A program made the translations under genes and the position numbers. The notes under the pieces were generated by a model. The model had not been told where the DNA came from, made no database searches, and worked only from the letters and a program-made list of their open reading frames with translations. From assembly GCA_964386435.1 (NCBI GenBank), contig CAYLSV010000067.1:1-19297 (forward strand): 19,297 nt of DNA. The letters are read 5' to 3'. Position 1 is the first letter of the stretch; every line of letters starts with the position of its first letter. This DNA is from CAYLSV01 sp964386435 (GTDB taxonomy: Bacteria; Planctomycetota; Phycisphaerae; Tepidisphaerales; Tepidisphaeraceae). Shown here in pieces: positions 7,298 to 14,287 of the stretch.

Positions 7298-8185
7298 ATG
7301 CACGACCTTGCCGGCACGTTCACCGCTCTCGTCACGCCGTTCGATTCGAGCGGGGCGATCGACGAAAAGCGCCTGCGGGAGCAGGTTGATTTCCAGATCG
7401 ACGCCCACGTCACCGGCGTCGTCCCCGTCGGCACCACCGGCGAGAGCCCGACGCTCGACATGGACGAGCACAAGCGAGTCATCGACATCGTGTGCGAGCA
7501 AGTCGCCGGCCGCGTGCTGGTCATCGCCGGCGTCGGCGGCAACGCGACGGCCGAGGCGCTGGAGCTGCACGCCCACGCCAAGGCCGCGGGCGCGACGCAC
7601 GCGCTGTCGGTCAACCCGTACTACAACAAGCCGACGCAGGAAGGTTTGTACCGCCACTTCGCCACGCTCGCGGAGAAGGTGGACTTGCCGATCATGCTCT
7701 ACAACATCCCCGGCCGCACGAGCGTAACGATGACGCCCGCGACCGTCGCCCGCCTCCACGCCACCGGCCGCGTCCCGGCGATCAAGGAGGCCACCGGCAG
7801 CTGCGACCTCGCCACCGAGATCATGCAAACCTGCGGCATCACCGTCCTCAGCGGCGACGACCCGCTAACCCTGCCCCTCATCAGCCTCGGCGGCCAGGGC
7901 GTGGTGAGCGTTGTGAGCAACCTTGTCCCGAAGGACGTCGTCGCCATGGTCCAGGCCGCCGCCACCGGCAATTGGCCCGAGGCCCGCCGCCTGCACTTCA
8001 AGCTGTTCGCCCTGACCAAAAGCCTGTTCCTCGACGGCAACCCCGCCGGCGTCAAGCACGCCATGAAACACCTCCACCGCGACACCGGCACCCTCCGCCT
8101 GCCGCTGACCGAGCCCGGCGACGAAGCCCGGGCGACAATCGAGCGGGAGCTGGCGGACTACGGGTTGACCGCGTCAACTTCATGA
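7298..8185 (+). CDS. dapA: 4-hydroxy-tetrahydrodipicolinate synthase
   Basis: A 295-residue class I aldolase that condenses pyruvate with aspartate semialdehyde, the first committed step of lysine and diaminopimelate synthesis in the cytoplasm. It is a full-length TIM barrel of normal size. Visible active-site elements are VGTTGES (44-50; Thr46/Thr47 bind the substrate carboxylate), NPYYNKP (Tyr109 region), LYNIPGRT with Tyr135 and Arg140, and AIKEATG with Schiff-base Lys163. The C-terminal part keeps LSGDD and GGQGVVSVVSN. The gene starts 39 bp after the Minf_1886-family gene on the same strand. Its TGA interlocks with the TGA of the convergent gene in the palindrome TCATGA at 8180-8185. No dapB or other lysine-pathway gene is present. 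Confidence 0.96.
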   Translation: MHDLAGTFTALVTPFDSSGAIDEKRLREQVDFQIDAHVTGVVPVGTTGESPTLDMDEHKRVIDIVCEQVAGRVLVIAGVGGNATAEALELHAHAKAAGATHALSVNPYYNKPTQEGLYRHFATLAEKVDLPIMLYNIPGRTSVTMTPATVARLHATGRVPAIKEATGSCDLATEIMQTCGITVLSGDDPLTLPLISLGGQGVVSVVSNLVPKDVVAMVQAAATGNWPEARRLHFKLFALTKSLFLDGNPAGVKHAMKHLHRDTGTLRLPLTEPGDEARATIERELADYGLTASTS

Positions 8186-8503
8186 CAGCCTGCCATCCGT
8201 CGTGCGGCTGATCGAGAGCAACACCGCGAGCAGAATCGAGACGCCCGCGATCGGGAGCGTTACTAAAGCGTACACGATCAAGGACTGTGTCGACTGCGTG
8301 CCCAGGCGATAGCCGAAATTCTGGATTGTCGCTGCCACGCCAAGTAGTTGAAACGCCGCGATCAGGATCAGGCCGATCAACCCCAGCCGCATGAGCGTTG
8401 GTCGGTCGTGCGAGGCCAAGAACAGGAGAGTCGCCACCGCCACCCCGGCAACGGCTTGGGCGGCGAGACTGCCGACCTGAACGGCAACGCTCCACTCCGG
8501 CAC
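8180..8503 (-). CDS. Small three-helix membrane protein, unknown function
   Basis: A 107-residue hydrophobic protein not recognised as any family. Three transmembrane helices are predicted by eye at about 9-29, 39-60 and 75-97, with a charged stretch (SHDRPTLMR) after the first and a polar loop (QNFGYRLGTQSTQ) before the third. The frame opens exactly at a GTG (8503), since a TGA is the codon immediately upstream; that GTG is taken as the start. The hydrophobic periodicity supports a real gene although no Shine-Dalgarno sequence is clear. It converges on dapA and the stop codons overlap. A 42-codon ORF lies 29 bp upstream on the same strand. Confidence 0.6.
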   Translation of the reverse strand: MPEWSVAVQVGSLAAQAVAGVAVATLLFLASHDRPTLMRLGLIGLILIAAFQLLGVAATIQNFGYRLGTQSTQSLIVYALVTLPIAGVSILLAVLLSISRTTDGRLS

Positions 8504-8532
8504 TCAGATGTCGACGTAGATGTTCCATCTTT

Positions 8533-8661
8533 TCACTGGCCGGGAATCTGCGGCGTGGTCGCGATTGTGATGAGCAGGCAGTACCCGGCCACCGTCCGCC
8601 GGACCGCCCGCGCCAGCCGTCGGTCCGTTGGGGCGGCATAGCTGAGGGTGGTGTCGGCCAT
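8533..8661 (-). CDS. Possible small ORF (42 aa)
   Basis: This short ORF has an ATG at 8661 and encodes a polar, Arg-rich first half (DRRLARAVRRTVAG) followed by a short hydrophobic stretch (YCLLITIATTPQIP). It lies just upstream of the three-helix membrane protein in the same direction and could be a small membrane peptide, a remnant, or chance. No ribosome-binding site is clear. Confidence 0.35.
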   Translation of the reverse strand: MADTTLSYAAPTDRRLARAVRRTVAGYCLLITIATTPQIPGQ

Positions 8662-8724
8662 GCCGCCATCATCGGCAACCCCGTCGCGGGAGCAACCCGA
8701 GGTTTTCAATGATCCGCCGTGGGG

Positions 8725-8730
8725 TAAACT
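8725..8730 (+). promoter_or_regulatory. Candidate -10 box (TAAACT) 6 nt before a GTG start
   Basis: TAAACT is the best -10-like hexamer of the set and lies 6 nt before the GTG at 8737. TTTTCA, 16 nt further upstream, is a partial -35 match. The arrangement fits a leaderless transcript starting at the GTG. Confidence 0.45.
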
Positions 8731-8736
8731 CGCCGC

Positions 8737-9552
8737 GTGCGTCTGCTCATGCTGTTGTTGATCGTCGGGCCGATGGGGTGTGCCGCGGCGTCGCCGGGGT
8801 GGGGCGATGAGCGGTTCGTGCTGCACGGGGAGGCGGTGGGGCACCCGATCCACGCGGCGCTCTCGCCAACGGCCCGGCTGCTGCCGGAGGCGGCGCGGGG
8901 GCCGCGATACGCCGTCGCCGAGCAGCCCACGATCGTCCGGCAGCGGCCGGTGGACGCCGAGGGCACGCGGGACAACCTGACGCAACTCGACGTCGGCGAG
9001 CCCGTCTGGGTGCTGGAGGCACGCGGCGACGCACTGCTGATCCGCACCGGCGACGGCTACCTTGGGCATATCGACGCCGCCGCCGTCCGCACCGTCGACG
9101 CCGGCGAGTTCGGCCGAATCCTGCGGAACGCGACCTCGCCCGAGGCGGACCCGATCATCGAACAAGCCGTCGCCCACGCCCAAAGCTGGCTCGGCACCCC
9201 CTACCTCTGGGGCGGCCGTTCGCAGGAAGGCGTCGACTGCAGCGGCCTGACCCAAACCGCCTACGCCGCCGCCGGCGTCCATTTGCCCCGCGACAGCGAC
9301 CAGCAAGCCCTCGTCGGCCGGCTTGTCGCCACCCGCTACCACACCGCCGGCCTGGTCCGCGGCGACCTGCTCTTCTTCCTCAGCCCCCGCACCGGCCGCG
9401 TCAACCACGTCGCCCTCTACCTCGGCAACAACGACCTTGTCGAAAGCGTCGGCCAAGGCGTGCAACGCACCAGCCTCGACCCCACGGCCCCCAACTACAT
9501 CGGTGACGACCGCCTCGCCCGCTTCAGCCACGCCCGCCGGATCGTGGATTGA
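8737..9552 (+). CDS. NlpC/P60 family cell-wall peptidase with SH3-like N-terminal region
   Basis: A 271-residue exported cysteine peptidase, of a family that usually cleaves gamma-D-glutamyl-diaminopimelate bonds in peptidoglycan stem peptides. The N-terminus MRLLMLLLIVGPMGC is a short signal sequence; Cys15 could be lipidated, but the motif is not canonical. Residues about 55-120 resemble a bacterial SH3-like module (LDVGEPVWVLEARGDALLIRT, GYLGHID). The NlpC/P60 domain spans about 140-271: TPYLWGGRSQEGVDCSGL with catalytic Cys168, then RVNHVALYLG with His224. The position 12 residues after His224, where the third polar triad residue is expected, is Glu236. GTG at 8737 was chosen; an ATG lies four codons later. 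The gene converges on msrB with a 21-bp gap. Confidence 0.9.
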   Translation: MRLLMLLLIVGPMGCAAASPGWGDERFVLHGEAVGHPIHAALSPTARLLPEAARGPRYAVAEQPTIVRQRPVDAEGTRDNLTQLDVGEPVWVLEARGDALLIRTGDGYLGHIDAAAVRTVDAGEFGRILRNATSPEADPIIEQAVAHAQSWLGTPYLWGGRSQEGVDCSGLTQTAYAAAGVHLPRDSDQQALVGRLVATRYHTAGLVRGDLLFFLSPRTGRVNHVALYLGNNDLVESVGQGVQRTSLDPTAPNYIGDDRLARFSHARRIVD

Positions 9553-9573
9553 GGCGCGTCGGCGTGCGGTCGA

Positions 9574-9969
9574 TCACTTGGCCTCGTCCAAGTCGATCGC
9601 CACACTGTTGATGCAGTAGCGGAGGCCGGTGTCGGTGGGGCCGTCTGGGAAGACGTGGCCGAGGTGGGCGTCGCAGTTGCCGCAGCGGACTTCCACGCGG
9701 CGCATGCCGAGGCTGTTATCTTCGATTTCTTTAATTGCGCCTTGTTCTTTGACGTCGTCGAAGCTGGGCCAGCCGCAGCCGCTGTGGAACTTGGCGGCGG
9801 CGTCGAACAGCACAATGCCGCAGACGATGCAGCGGTAGGTGCCGGGGCGTTCGTCGTCGGTGTAGGTGCCGGTGAAAGCGCGTTCGGTGCCGCTGCGTTG
9901 GGTGACTTCGACGGCCAGTGGCGAGAGGGGGCGGCCTTTGTAATCGGTGGTTTTGGGGGCGTCGGGCAT
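9574..9969 (-). CDS. msrB: Peptide-methionine (R)-S-oxide reductase
   Basis: A 131-residue cytoplasmic enzyme that reduces methionine-R-sulfoxide in oxidised proteins using thioredoxin. The full MsrB fold is visible: Zn-binding pairs CIVC (47-50) and CGNC (96-99), the conserved HSGCGWPSF (62-70), HLGHVFPDGP, and the catalytic Cys119 in RYCINSVAI. Length is typical of single-domain MsrB. The ATG at 9969 matches the family N-terminus. It lies 17 bp after the HD-domain gene on the same strand and probably shares its transcript. No msrA is nearby. Confidence 0.96.
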   Translation of the reverse strand: MPDAPKTTDYKGRPLSPLAVEVTQRSGTERAFTGTYTDDERPGTYRCIVCGIVLFDAAAKFHSGCGWPSFDDVKEQGAIKEIEDNSLGMRRVEVRCGNCDAHLGHVFPDGPTDTGLRYCINSVAIDLDEAK

Positions 9970-9986
9970 GCCCGAGTTTATGCGGC

Positions 9987-10622
9987 TCACGCGACGCGCA
10001 GAACGGCCGGGCAGGCGTTGCGGACGTGGAGGCTGACCTGGAGGTCGAACTCGTGCTCCAGCGGGGTGAGCTTGCGGCCGACCTTGGCGAACTTGCGGCG
10101 GCTCTTCTCGCCGGCGGCCTCGGCGCGCAGGTGCAGGCGGTCGCCCAGACGCAAAGCCAGGACCTGTGGGGCGGCGGCCTTGCGCGGGTCGAGGGCGTCG
10201 GCGGCGCGGAGTAGGGTGAGCAGTTGCCGCTCGCGGTCGTCCGTGAGCGTCGGCATCGGGCCGTTGTGGTGGCGGGTGAGGCGGGCGATGAGTTTGGCGT
10301 CGGCGTCGGCGAGCGGCAGGCTGGCGGCCGAGCGGATCATGCGTCCGCCGCGGGCGGCGTGGTCGGCAGAGCCGCCGCACCGGCCGACGTCGTGGAGGAA
10401 CGCGGCCCACGTCAGGCGTTGGCGATCCACCGTGGGCAGGTTGTGGCGGTCGGCGGTGAGGTCGAACAACCGGCCGGCGAGGCAGGCGACGCGGCGTTCG
10501 TGGCCCAGCGATTGCCGACGGCGGGCGGCCCAAGCGAGCAGCGCGGCGTCGATCGGGTGCGTCGCCTCGGCGGCGTGCGAATCGGGTTGGGCGTGGGCCA
10601 TCCGCATCATGTTCGGCATCAT
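9987..10622 (-). CDS. Stand-alone HD-domain protein resembling the Ppx/GppA C-terminal domain
   Basis: A 211-residue metal-dependent phosphohydrolase-like protein. HD-domain residues are His41 (GHERRVACLAG), His77-Asp78 (FLHDVGRCGGSADH), His88, His118/His119 (RLTRHHNG) and Asp142 (LLRAADALD). The spacing and the ADALD motif match the C-terminal HD region of exopolyphosphatase/guanosine pentaphosphatase proteins, but the N-terminal actin-like phosphatase domain is missing, so this is a free-standing form whose substrate is unknown. Several ATGs lie in the first eight codons; 10622 is the longest choice. The gene is divergent from folD across 85 bp and 17 bp upstream of msrB. The HD family call is firm, the Ppx/GppA link good. 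Confidence 0.85.
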   Translation of the reverse strand: MMPNMMRMAHAQPDSHAAEATHPIDAALLAWAARRRQSLGHERRVACLAGRLFDLTADRHNLPTVDRQRLTWAAFLHDVGRCGGSADHAARGGRMIRSAASLPLADADAKLIARLTRHHNGPMPTLTDDRERQLLTLLRAADALDPRKAAAPQVLALRLGDRLHLRAEAAGEKSRRKFAKVGRKLTPLEHEFDLQVSLHVRNACPAVLRVA

Positions 10623-10707
10623 CGGCCACCGGCTGCGTGAAGGTTGCGTGAAGATTCCGCTGAAGCAGTCTACCAGTCGAAACCGTCGACGGCACTACAT
10701 TACGCGC
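10623..10707. promoter_or_regulatory. 85-bp divergent promoter region between the HD-domain gene and folD
   Basis: The short spacer must drive both genes. On the plus strand TACATT (10696-10701) lies 6 nt before the folD ATG. On the minus strand TAGACT (about 10669-10674) is a TANNNT candidate for the HD-domain gene. A TGCGTGAAG direct repeat occurs near 10633-10652. No operator was identified. Confidence 0.35.
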
Positions 10708-11580
10708 ATGGCGGCGATGATCATCGACGGCGTGGCGGCGGCGGCGCGAATGCGGCTGGAGGTCAAGCTGCGGGCCGAGGCGCTGCGGGCGGCGGGGCAT
10801 CCGGTGCGGCTGGTGGCCGTGCTCATCGGCGGCGGGGCGGGCGGGCAGATCTACGCCGAGCGGCAGAAAGAGGCCGCGGCGGAGGTGGGGATCGATTACG
10901 AGCTCGTGACGCTGCCGAGCGACGTGACGCAGGAAGCGGCCGAGGCGAGGCTGCGGGAGCTGGCGGGCGAGGCGTGCGTCACGGGCGTCATGCTGCACAT
11001 GCCGGTGCCGGGGCATTTGGACAAGTACGCGTTGCAGAATTTGCTCACGCCGGCGAAGGACGTGGAGGGCGTGCACCCGGCAAACATCGGCCATGTGCTG
11101 TACGGCCGGACGTTGCTCGCGCCGTGCACGGCGTTGGCGGCATACGAGTTGGTCCGGTCCAGCGGCGTGGAAGTTGCCGGGGCCGAGGCGACGGTGGTGG
11201 GCGCCAGTGAGATCGCCGGCAAGCCGGCCGCGATGCTGCTGGCCCAGAGCGAGGCGACGGTGACGATTTGCCAGAAGGCGACCCGCGATCTGGCCGCCCA
11301 CACGCGGCACGCCGACATTCTGATCGTGGCCGTCGGGTACCCGAATTTGATCGGCCGCGACCATGTGAAGCCCGGCGCGTGCGTGATCGACGTGGGTATC
11401 AACCGCATCACCACGCTCGAGGGCAAGCGGCGAACGGTGGGCGACGTCGACTTCGAGCGGGTGCGTGACGTGGCCGGGCACCTCTCGCCGGTGCCGGGCG
11501 GCGTGGGGCCGATGACGGTGGCGACGCTGCTGAGGAACACGGTCCGGGCGGCGGAGCTGGCGGCGGGAGTGGAGGAATGA
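10708..11580 (+). CDS. folD: FolD-like methylenetetrahydrofolate dehydrogenase/cyclohydrolase with altered active site
   Basis: A 290-residue protein, full length for FolD, which oxidises 5,10-methylene-THF to methenyl-THF and hydrolyses it to 10-formyl-THF. The fold is clear: MAAMIIDGVA start, GQIYAERQKEAAAEVGI, KDVEGVHP (117-124), LAPCTALA, Rossmann motif VVGASEIAGKP (163-173), VIDVGINR (226-233) and PVPGGVGPMTVATLL (261-275). By ungapped comparison with E. coli FolD as I recall it, Tyr50 is kept (Tyr49), but catalytic Lys54 is Gln53, Gln98 is His97 and Asp121 is Glu120. Cyclohydrolase activity may therefore be lost or altered, and the symbol reflects family rather than proven activity. The ATG at 10708 follows a TACATT box by 6 nt. 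The gene is divergent from the HD-domain/msrB pair. Confidence 0.88.
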   Translation: MAAMIIDGVAAAARMRLEVKLRAEALRAAGHPVRLVAVLIGGGAGGQIYAERQKEAAAEVGIDYELVTLPSDVTQEAAEARLRELAGEACVTGVMLHMPVPGHLDKYALQNLLTPAKDVEGVHPANIGHVLYGRTLLAPCTALAAYELVRSSGVEVAGAEATVVGASEIAGKPAAMLLAQSEATVTICQKATRDLAAHTRHADILIVAVGYPNLIGRDHVKPGACVIDVGINRITTLEGKRRTVGDVDFERVRDVAGHLSPVPGGVGPMTVATLLRNTVRAAELAAGVEE

Positions 11581-11585
11581 GTGGG

Positions 11586-11683
11586 CGGACTGCGGTGCGT
11601 TGCACCGCAGCTACCCACAACTTCGACGCGCCCGATCGCCTCGGAAAGATGAAGGTAGCTGCGGTGCAACGCACCGCAGTCCG
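11586..11683. repeat. Paired-hairpin (REP/BIME-like) inverted repeat
   Basis: Two perfect 30-bp inverted arms, 11586-11615 and 11654-11683, flank a 38-bp spacer. Each arm contains its own hairpin with 9-bp stem CTGCGGTGC and a 3-nt loop. The element starts 6 bp after the folD stop and ends 22 bp before the next start, so transcripts could form two small hairpins or one long stem. The symmetry resembles BIMEs, pairs of REP sequences in opposite orientation. A similar but different pair flanks the assembly gap at 18309-18414. Confidence 0.85.
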
Positions 11684-11705
11684 GGAGGTGGAGGATGTCG
11701 TCCTT

Positions 11706-12314
11706 ATGACCGAAACCGTCCCCATCGCCACCGCTCTTGGCGGCAACCGACCCACGAGCTTGCCGGCGCTGTTGAGCCTGCCCGTGGCGGCGCTGGTTTG
11801 CGTGCCGGGGGTGCCGGTAATCGGCGGGTTGCTGGGCGGGCTGGGGCTGCGCGACGTCCAGAAGCACCGCCTGCGCGGCCGACGGCTGGCGCTGGCGGCC
11901 GTCGCCGTTGCGATCCTGGCGACGCTGCTGCAGCTCACCGCGTACTTCGGCGGCCGGGCGTATCTCGATGCGCGGGCCGAGTACACGACGGTCGCCGAGA
12001 CCGTCGCCGAGGCATGGCAGGTGGGCGACGTGGACACCGTTCGAGCCTACTGGTCGGTCGGCGGCGACCCGGCGATGCCCGACCAGGCGCCGGATGATTC
12101 CGCCTACATCAGCTCGGCCACCGCCAAGTCGGTGTGGCCGGCCGATTGGCGCGGCGAGACTTGGACCGCCCGCATCTGGCTCACCGCGCCCTGGGGCTGG
12201 CACCGGGAGGGGCGGTGGATGATCATCCGCCTGCGCGACGACGGCGACGGGCCACGGGTATTCGACGTGCAACAACGCGTCGACGAACGACCTCACCCGG
12301 TAGACGACCGTTAA
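11706..12314 (+). CDS. Membrane protein of unknown function with two N-terminal transmembrane helices
   Basis: A 202-residue protein. The hydrophobic N-terminal part has two helices at about 18-45 (LPALLSLPVAALVCVPGVPV, then a Gly-rich GGLLGGLG) and 60-83 (RRLALAAVAVAILATLLQLT), separated by a basic loop (QKHRLRGRR). This layout resembles DUF4190-type membrane segments. The C-terminal part (about 95-202) is hydrophilic, with a helix EYTTVAETVAEAWQVGDVD and a Trp-rich stretch ending WGWHREGRWMIIRLRDDG. The frame is open from 11577, but that start would read through the paired-hairpin repeat. The ATG at 11706 was chosen, with GGAGG 11 nt upstream. No function can be assigned. Confidence 0.75.
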   Translation: MTETVPIATALGGNRPTSLPALLSLPVAALVCVPGVPVIGGLLGGLGLRDVQKHRLRGRRLALAAVAVAILATLLQLTAYFGGRAYLDARAEYTTVAETVAEAWQVGDVDTVRAYWSVGGDPAMPDQAPDDSAYISSATAKSVWPADWRGETWTARIWLTAPWGWHREGRWMIIRLRDDGDGPRVFDVQQRVDERPHPVDDR

Positions 12315-12407
12315 CCGTCAGGGAGCGGGCAAGCCCAAGCGTTCCAGATGGCGGAACTGGCCGTTTCGCAATTTGCCGATGTTGGTGCATTCGGGGCCGA
12401 GGCGTGG

Positions 12408-12413
12408 TACCCT
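12408..12413 (+). promoter_or_regulatory. Candidate -10 box (TACCCT) before the GH4 gene
   Basis: TACCCT lies 12 nt before the ATG at 12426, giving a predicted leader of only about 5-6 nt. No convincing Shine-Dalgarno sequence or -35 is visible in the 111-bp gap after the preceding gene. Confidence 0.25.
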
Positions 12414-12425
12414 CCGCGCCCAACC

Positions 12426-14279
12426 ATGAGCTACAAGATTGCGATGATCGGTGCCGGCAGCGTGGTGTTCTCCAAGAACCTCACCGGCGACTTTTTGCAG
12501 CACCCCGAGTTCGCCGACGCGACGTTCACCTACATGGACATCGACAAGGAGCGGCTCGACGTCGGGGCGGGTTTGTGCCGCAAGGTGGCCAAGGCGTTGG
12601 GCGTGAACCCGACGATCGAGGCGACCATGGACCGGCAGGAGGCGGTGAAGGACGCCGACTTCGTCATCTGCATGGTGCAGATCGGCGGGTTCAACTCGAC
12701 GCTGGTCGATTTCGAGATCCCGAGGAAGTACGGCCTGAACTTCACCATCGCCGACACCACCGGCCCCGGCGGCATCTTCCGGGCACTGCGGACGTTCCCG
12801 CTGATGCGCGATTTGTCCCGCGACATCGCCGATCACGCCAAGCCCGGCTGCTGGTTCCTGAACTACTCCAACCCGATGAGCATGAACATGCTCTCGATCG
12901 CCCGCACCACCGGCAACCGCACGACCGGCGAGGGCGGCGTCAACGCCGTCGGCCTCTGCCACAGCATTCAGGGCACGTTCAGCCGCCGCATGCGTGACAT
13001 CGGCGTCGAGGAAGCCGACGTGGCGTTTGAGGCGGCGGGCATCAACCACATGACGTTCTTCAAGACGCTGCGCCACAAGGACGGCCGCGACTTGTACCCC
13101 GAGTTGTTCAAGATCGCCGACGAAAAGATCGCCAAGAACGACGACTCGGTCCGGCACGAACTGATGAAGCGGCTGGGCTACGCGATTACCGAGAGCAGCG
13201 AGCACAACGCCGAGTACAGCAGCTTCTTCATGCCCCACGACAGCTACATCGACCGCTACGGCGTGCCGGTCGACGAGTATCTTCGCCGCTGCGACGGCAT
13301 TGTCGATGAGTTCGATCGGTTGATCGCGCTCAGCCAGAACGACGAGCCGATCGAAGTCAAAAAAAGCCACGAGTACGGCGCGGTGATCGGCCACAGCATT
13401 GCCAGCGGCGAGGCGAGCGTGGTGTACGGCAACATGGTCAACTTCGGCGCGATCCCCAACCTGCCGGCCACGGCCGTGGTCGAAACGCCGACGCTGGTGG
13501 ACGGCAACGGCTGCCGGCTGACCCGCGTCGAGCCGCTGGAGCCGCAACTCGTGGGCTACATGATGCCCCACGTCACGCAGCACGAATGCTTCATTGAGGG
13601 CGTGCTGGAGGGCCGCCGCGACCGCATCTACCAGGCGTGCATGGCCGACCCGCTGACGGCCGCGACGGTGCCGCTGGACAAGATCGTGGAGATGTGCGAC
13701 GAGCTGATCGCCGCCCACGGCTTCGAGGCCGACGGCGGGGTGCTGCCGCCACTGGACTTCAAATCTCACGTTCCCGGCAGCGGCAAGACCTTCGACCCGC
13801 CCACGCCCGAGCAACTCCGCGCCAGCTGGGACGAGGCCCGCAAGCACACCAGCGACGAGGACGTCATCCCCGACTGGCACGTCGCCGGCCCGTTCGAGGA
13901 GACGGGCGAGCCGACTCCGCAACGCGATTACCTTGCCGGCACGCTCGACCTCGCCAACACCAACGGCCAGCCGCATTGGGTCGAGACGAAGCTGCACGAC
14001 GATGACCGGTTGCACCCGCACGAACAGCTCGGTATCGCCGGTGAGCGGACGGTTTTTGCCCACGCCGAGTTCGACAGCGTCCACGATCGCGAAGCCACGC
14101 TGCGGATCAGCAGCAACAAGTGGCGGCCGGTCACCATTTGGCTCAACGGCAAGCCCATCCACGAAGGCCACGGCGATGCCAAGGTGCCCGTCCAACTCCA
14201 GCAGGGCGGCAACACCTTCTTCATCCGCAGCGACAAAGTCACCCCCATCGGCCTGTTCGTGAGCAAGCCGAACTTTTGA
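12426..14279 (+). CDS. Glycoside hydrolase family 4, alpha-galactosidase-like, with C-terminal beta-sandwich extension
   Basis: A 617-residue enzyme whose first about 450 residues are a complete GH4 catalytic domain; the family uses NAD+ and a divalent metal (usually Mn2+) to hydrolyse glycosides by a redox mechanism in the cytoplasm. Visible are the Rossmann motif IGAGSVVFSKNL (8-19), an acidic residue pair ending strand two (YMDID), LNYSNPMSMN (145-154), the metal-site residues in GLCHSIQG (Cys178) and AGINHMTFF (His208), and SEHNAEYSSFF (258-268). The overall pattern is closest to MelA-type alpha-galactosidases. Residues about 480-617 form an extra region (DWHVAGPF, ATLRISSNKWRPVTIWLNGK, GNTFFIRSDK) like the galactose-binding-type sandwich often attached to secreted planctomycete enzymes. 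There is no signal peptide. An FkbM methyltransferase gene starts 8 bp downstream. Confidence 0.9.
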   Translation: MSYKIAMIGAGSVVFSKNLTGDFLQHPEFADATFTYMDIDKERLDVGAGLCRKVAKALGVNPTIEATMDRQEAVKDADFVICMVQIGGFNSTLVDFEIPRKYGLNFTIADTTGPGGIFRALRTFPLMRDLSRDIADHAKPGCWFLNYSNPMSMNMLSIARTTGNRTTGEGGVNAVGLCHSIQGTFSRRMRDIGVEEADVAFEAAGINHMTFFKTLRHKDGRDLYPELFKIADEKIAKNDDSVRHELMKRLGYAITESSEHNAEYSSFFMPHDSYIDRYGVPVDEYLRRCDGIVDEFDRLIALSQNDEPIEVKKSHEYGAVIGHSIASGEASVVYGNMVNFGAIPNLPATAVVETPTLVDGNGCRLTRVEPLEPQLVGYMMPHVTQHECFIEGVLEGRRDRIYQACMADPLTAATVPLDKIVEMCDELIAAHGFEADGGVLPPLDFKSHVPGSGKTFDPPTPEQLRASWDEARKHTSDEDVIPDWHVAGPFEETGEPTPQRDYLAGTLDLANTNGQPHWVETKLHDDDRLHPHEQLGIAGERTVFAHAEFDSVHDREATLRISSNKWRPVTIWLNGKPIHEGHGDAKVPVQLQQGGNTFFIRSDKVTPIGLFVSKPNF

Positions 14280-14287
14280 TCGGGACG

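Noticed and set aside
9655..10707. Upstream in-frame extension of folD back to 9655
   Set aside because: It would run antisense through msrB and the HD-domain gene. FolD homology begins at the ATG at 10708, which also has a TANNNT box.
11577..11705. ATG at 11577 overlapping the folD stop as start of the membrane protein
   Set aside because: It would translate the paired-hairpin repeat. The ATG at 11706 has a ribosome-binding site and directly precedes the hydrophobic region.
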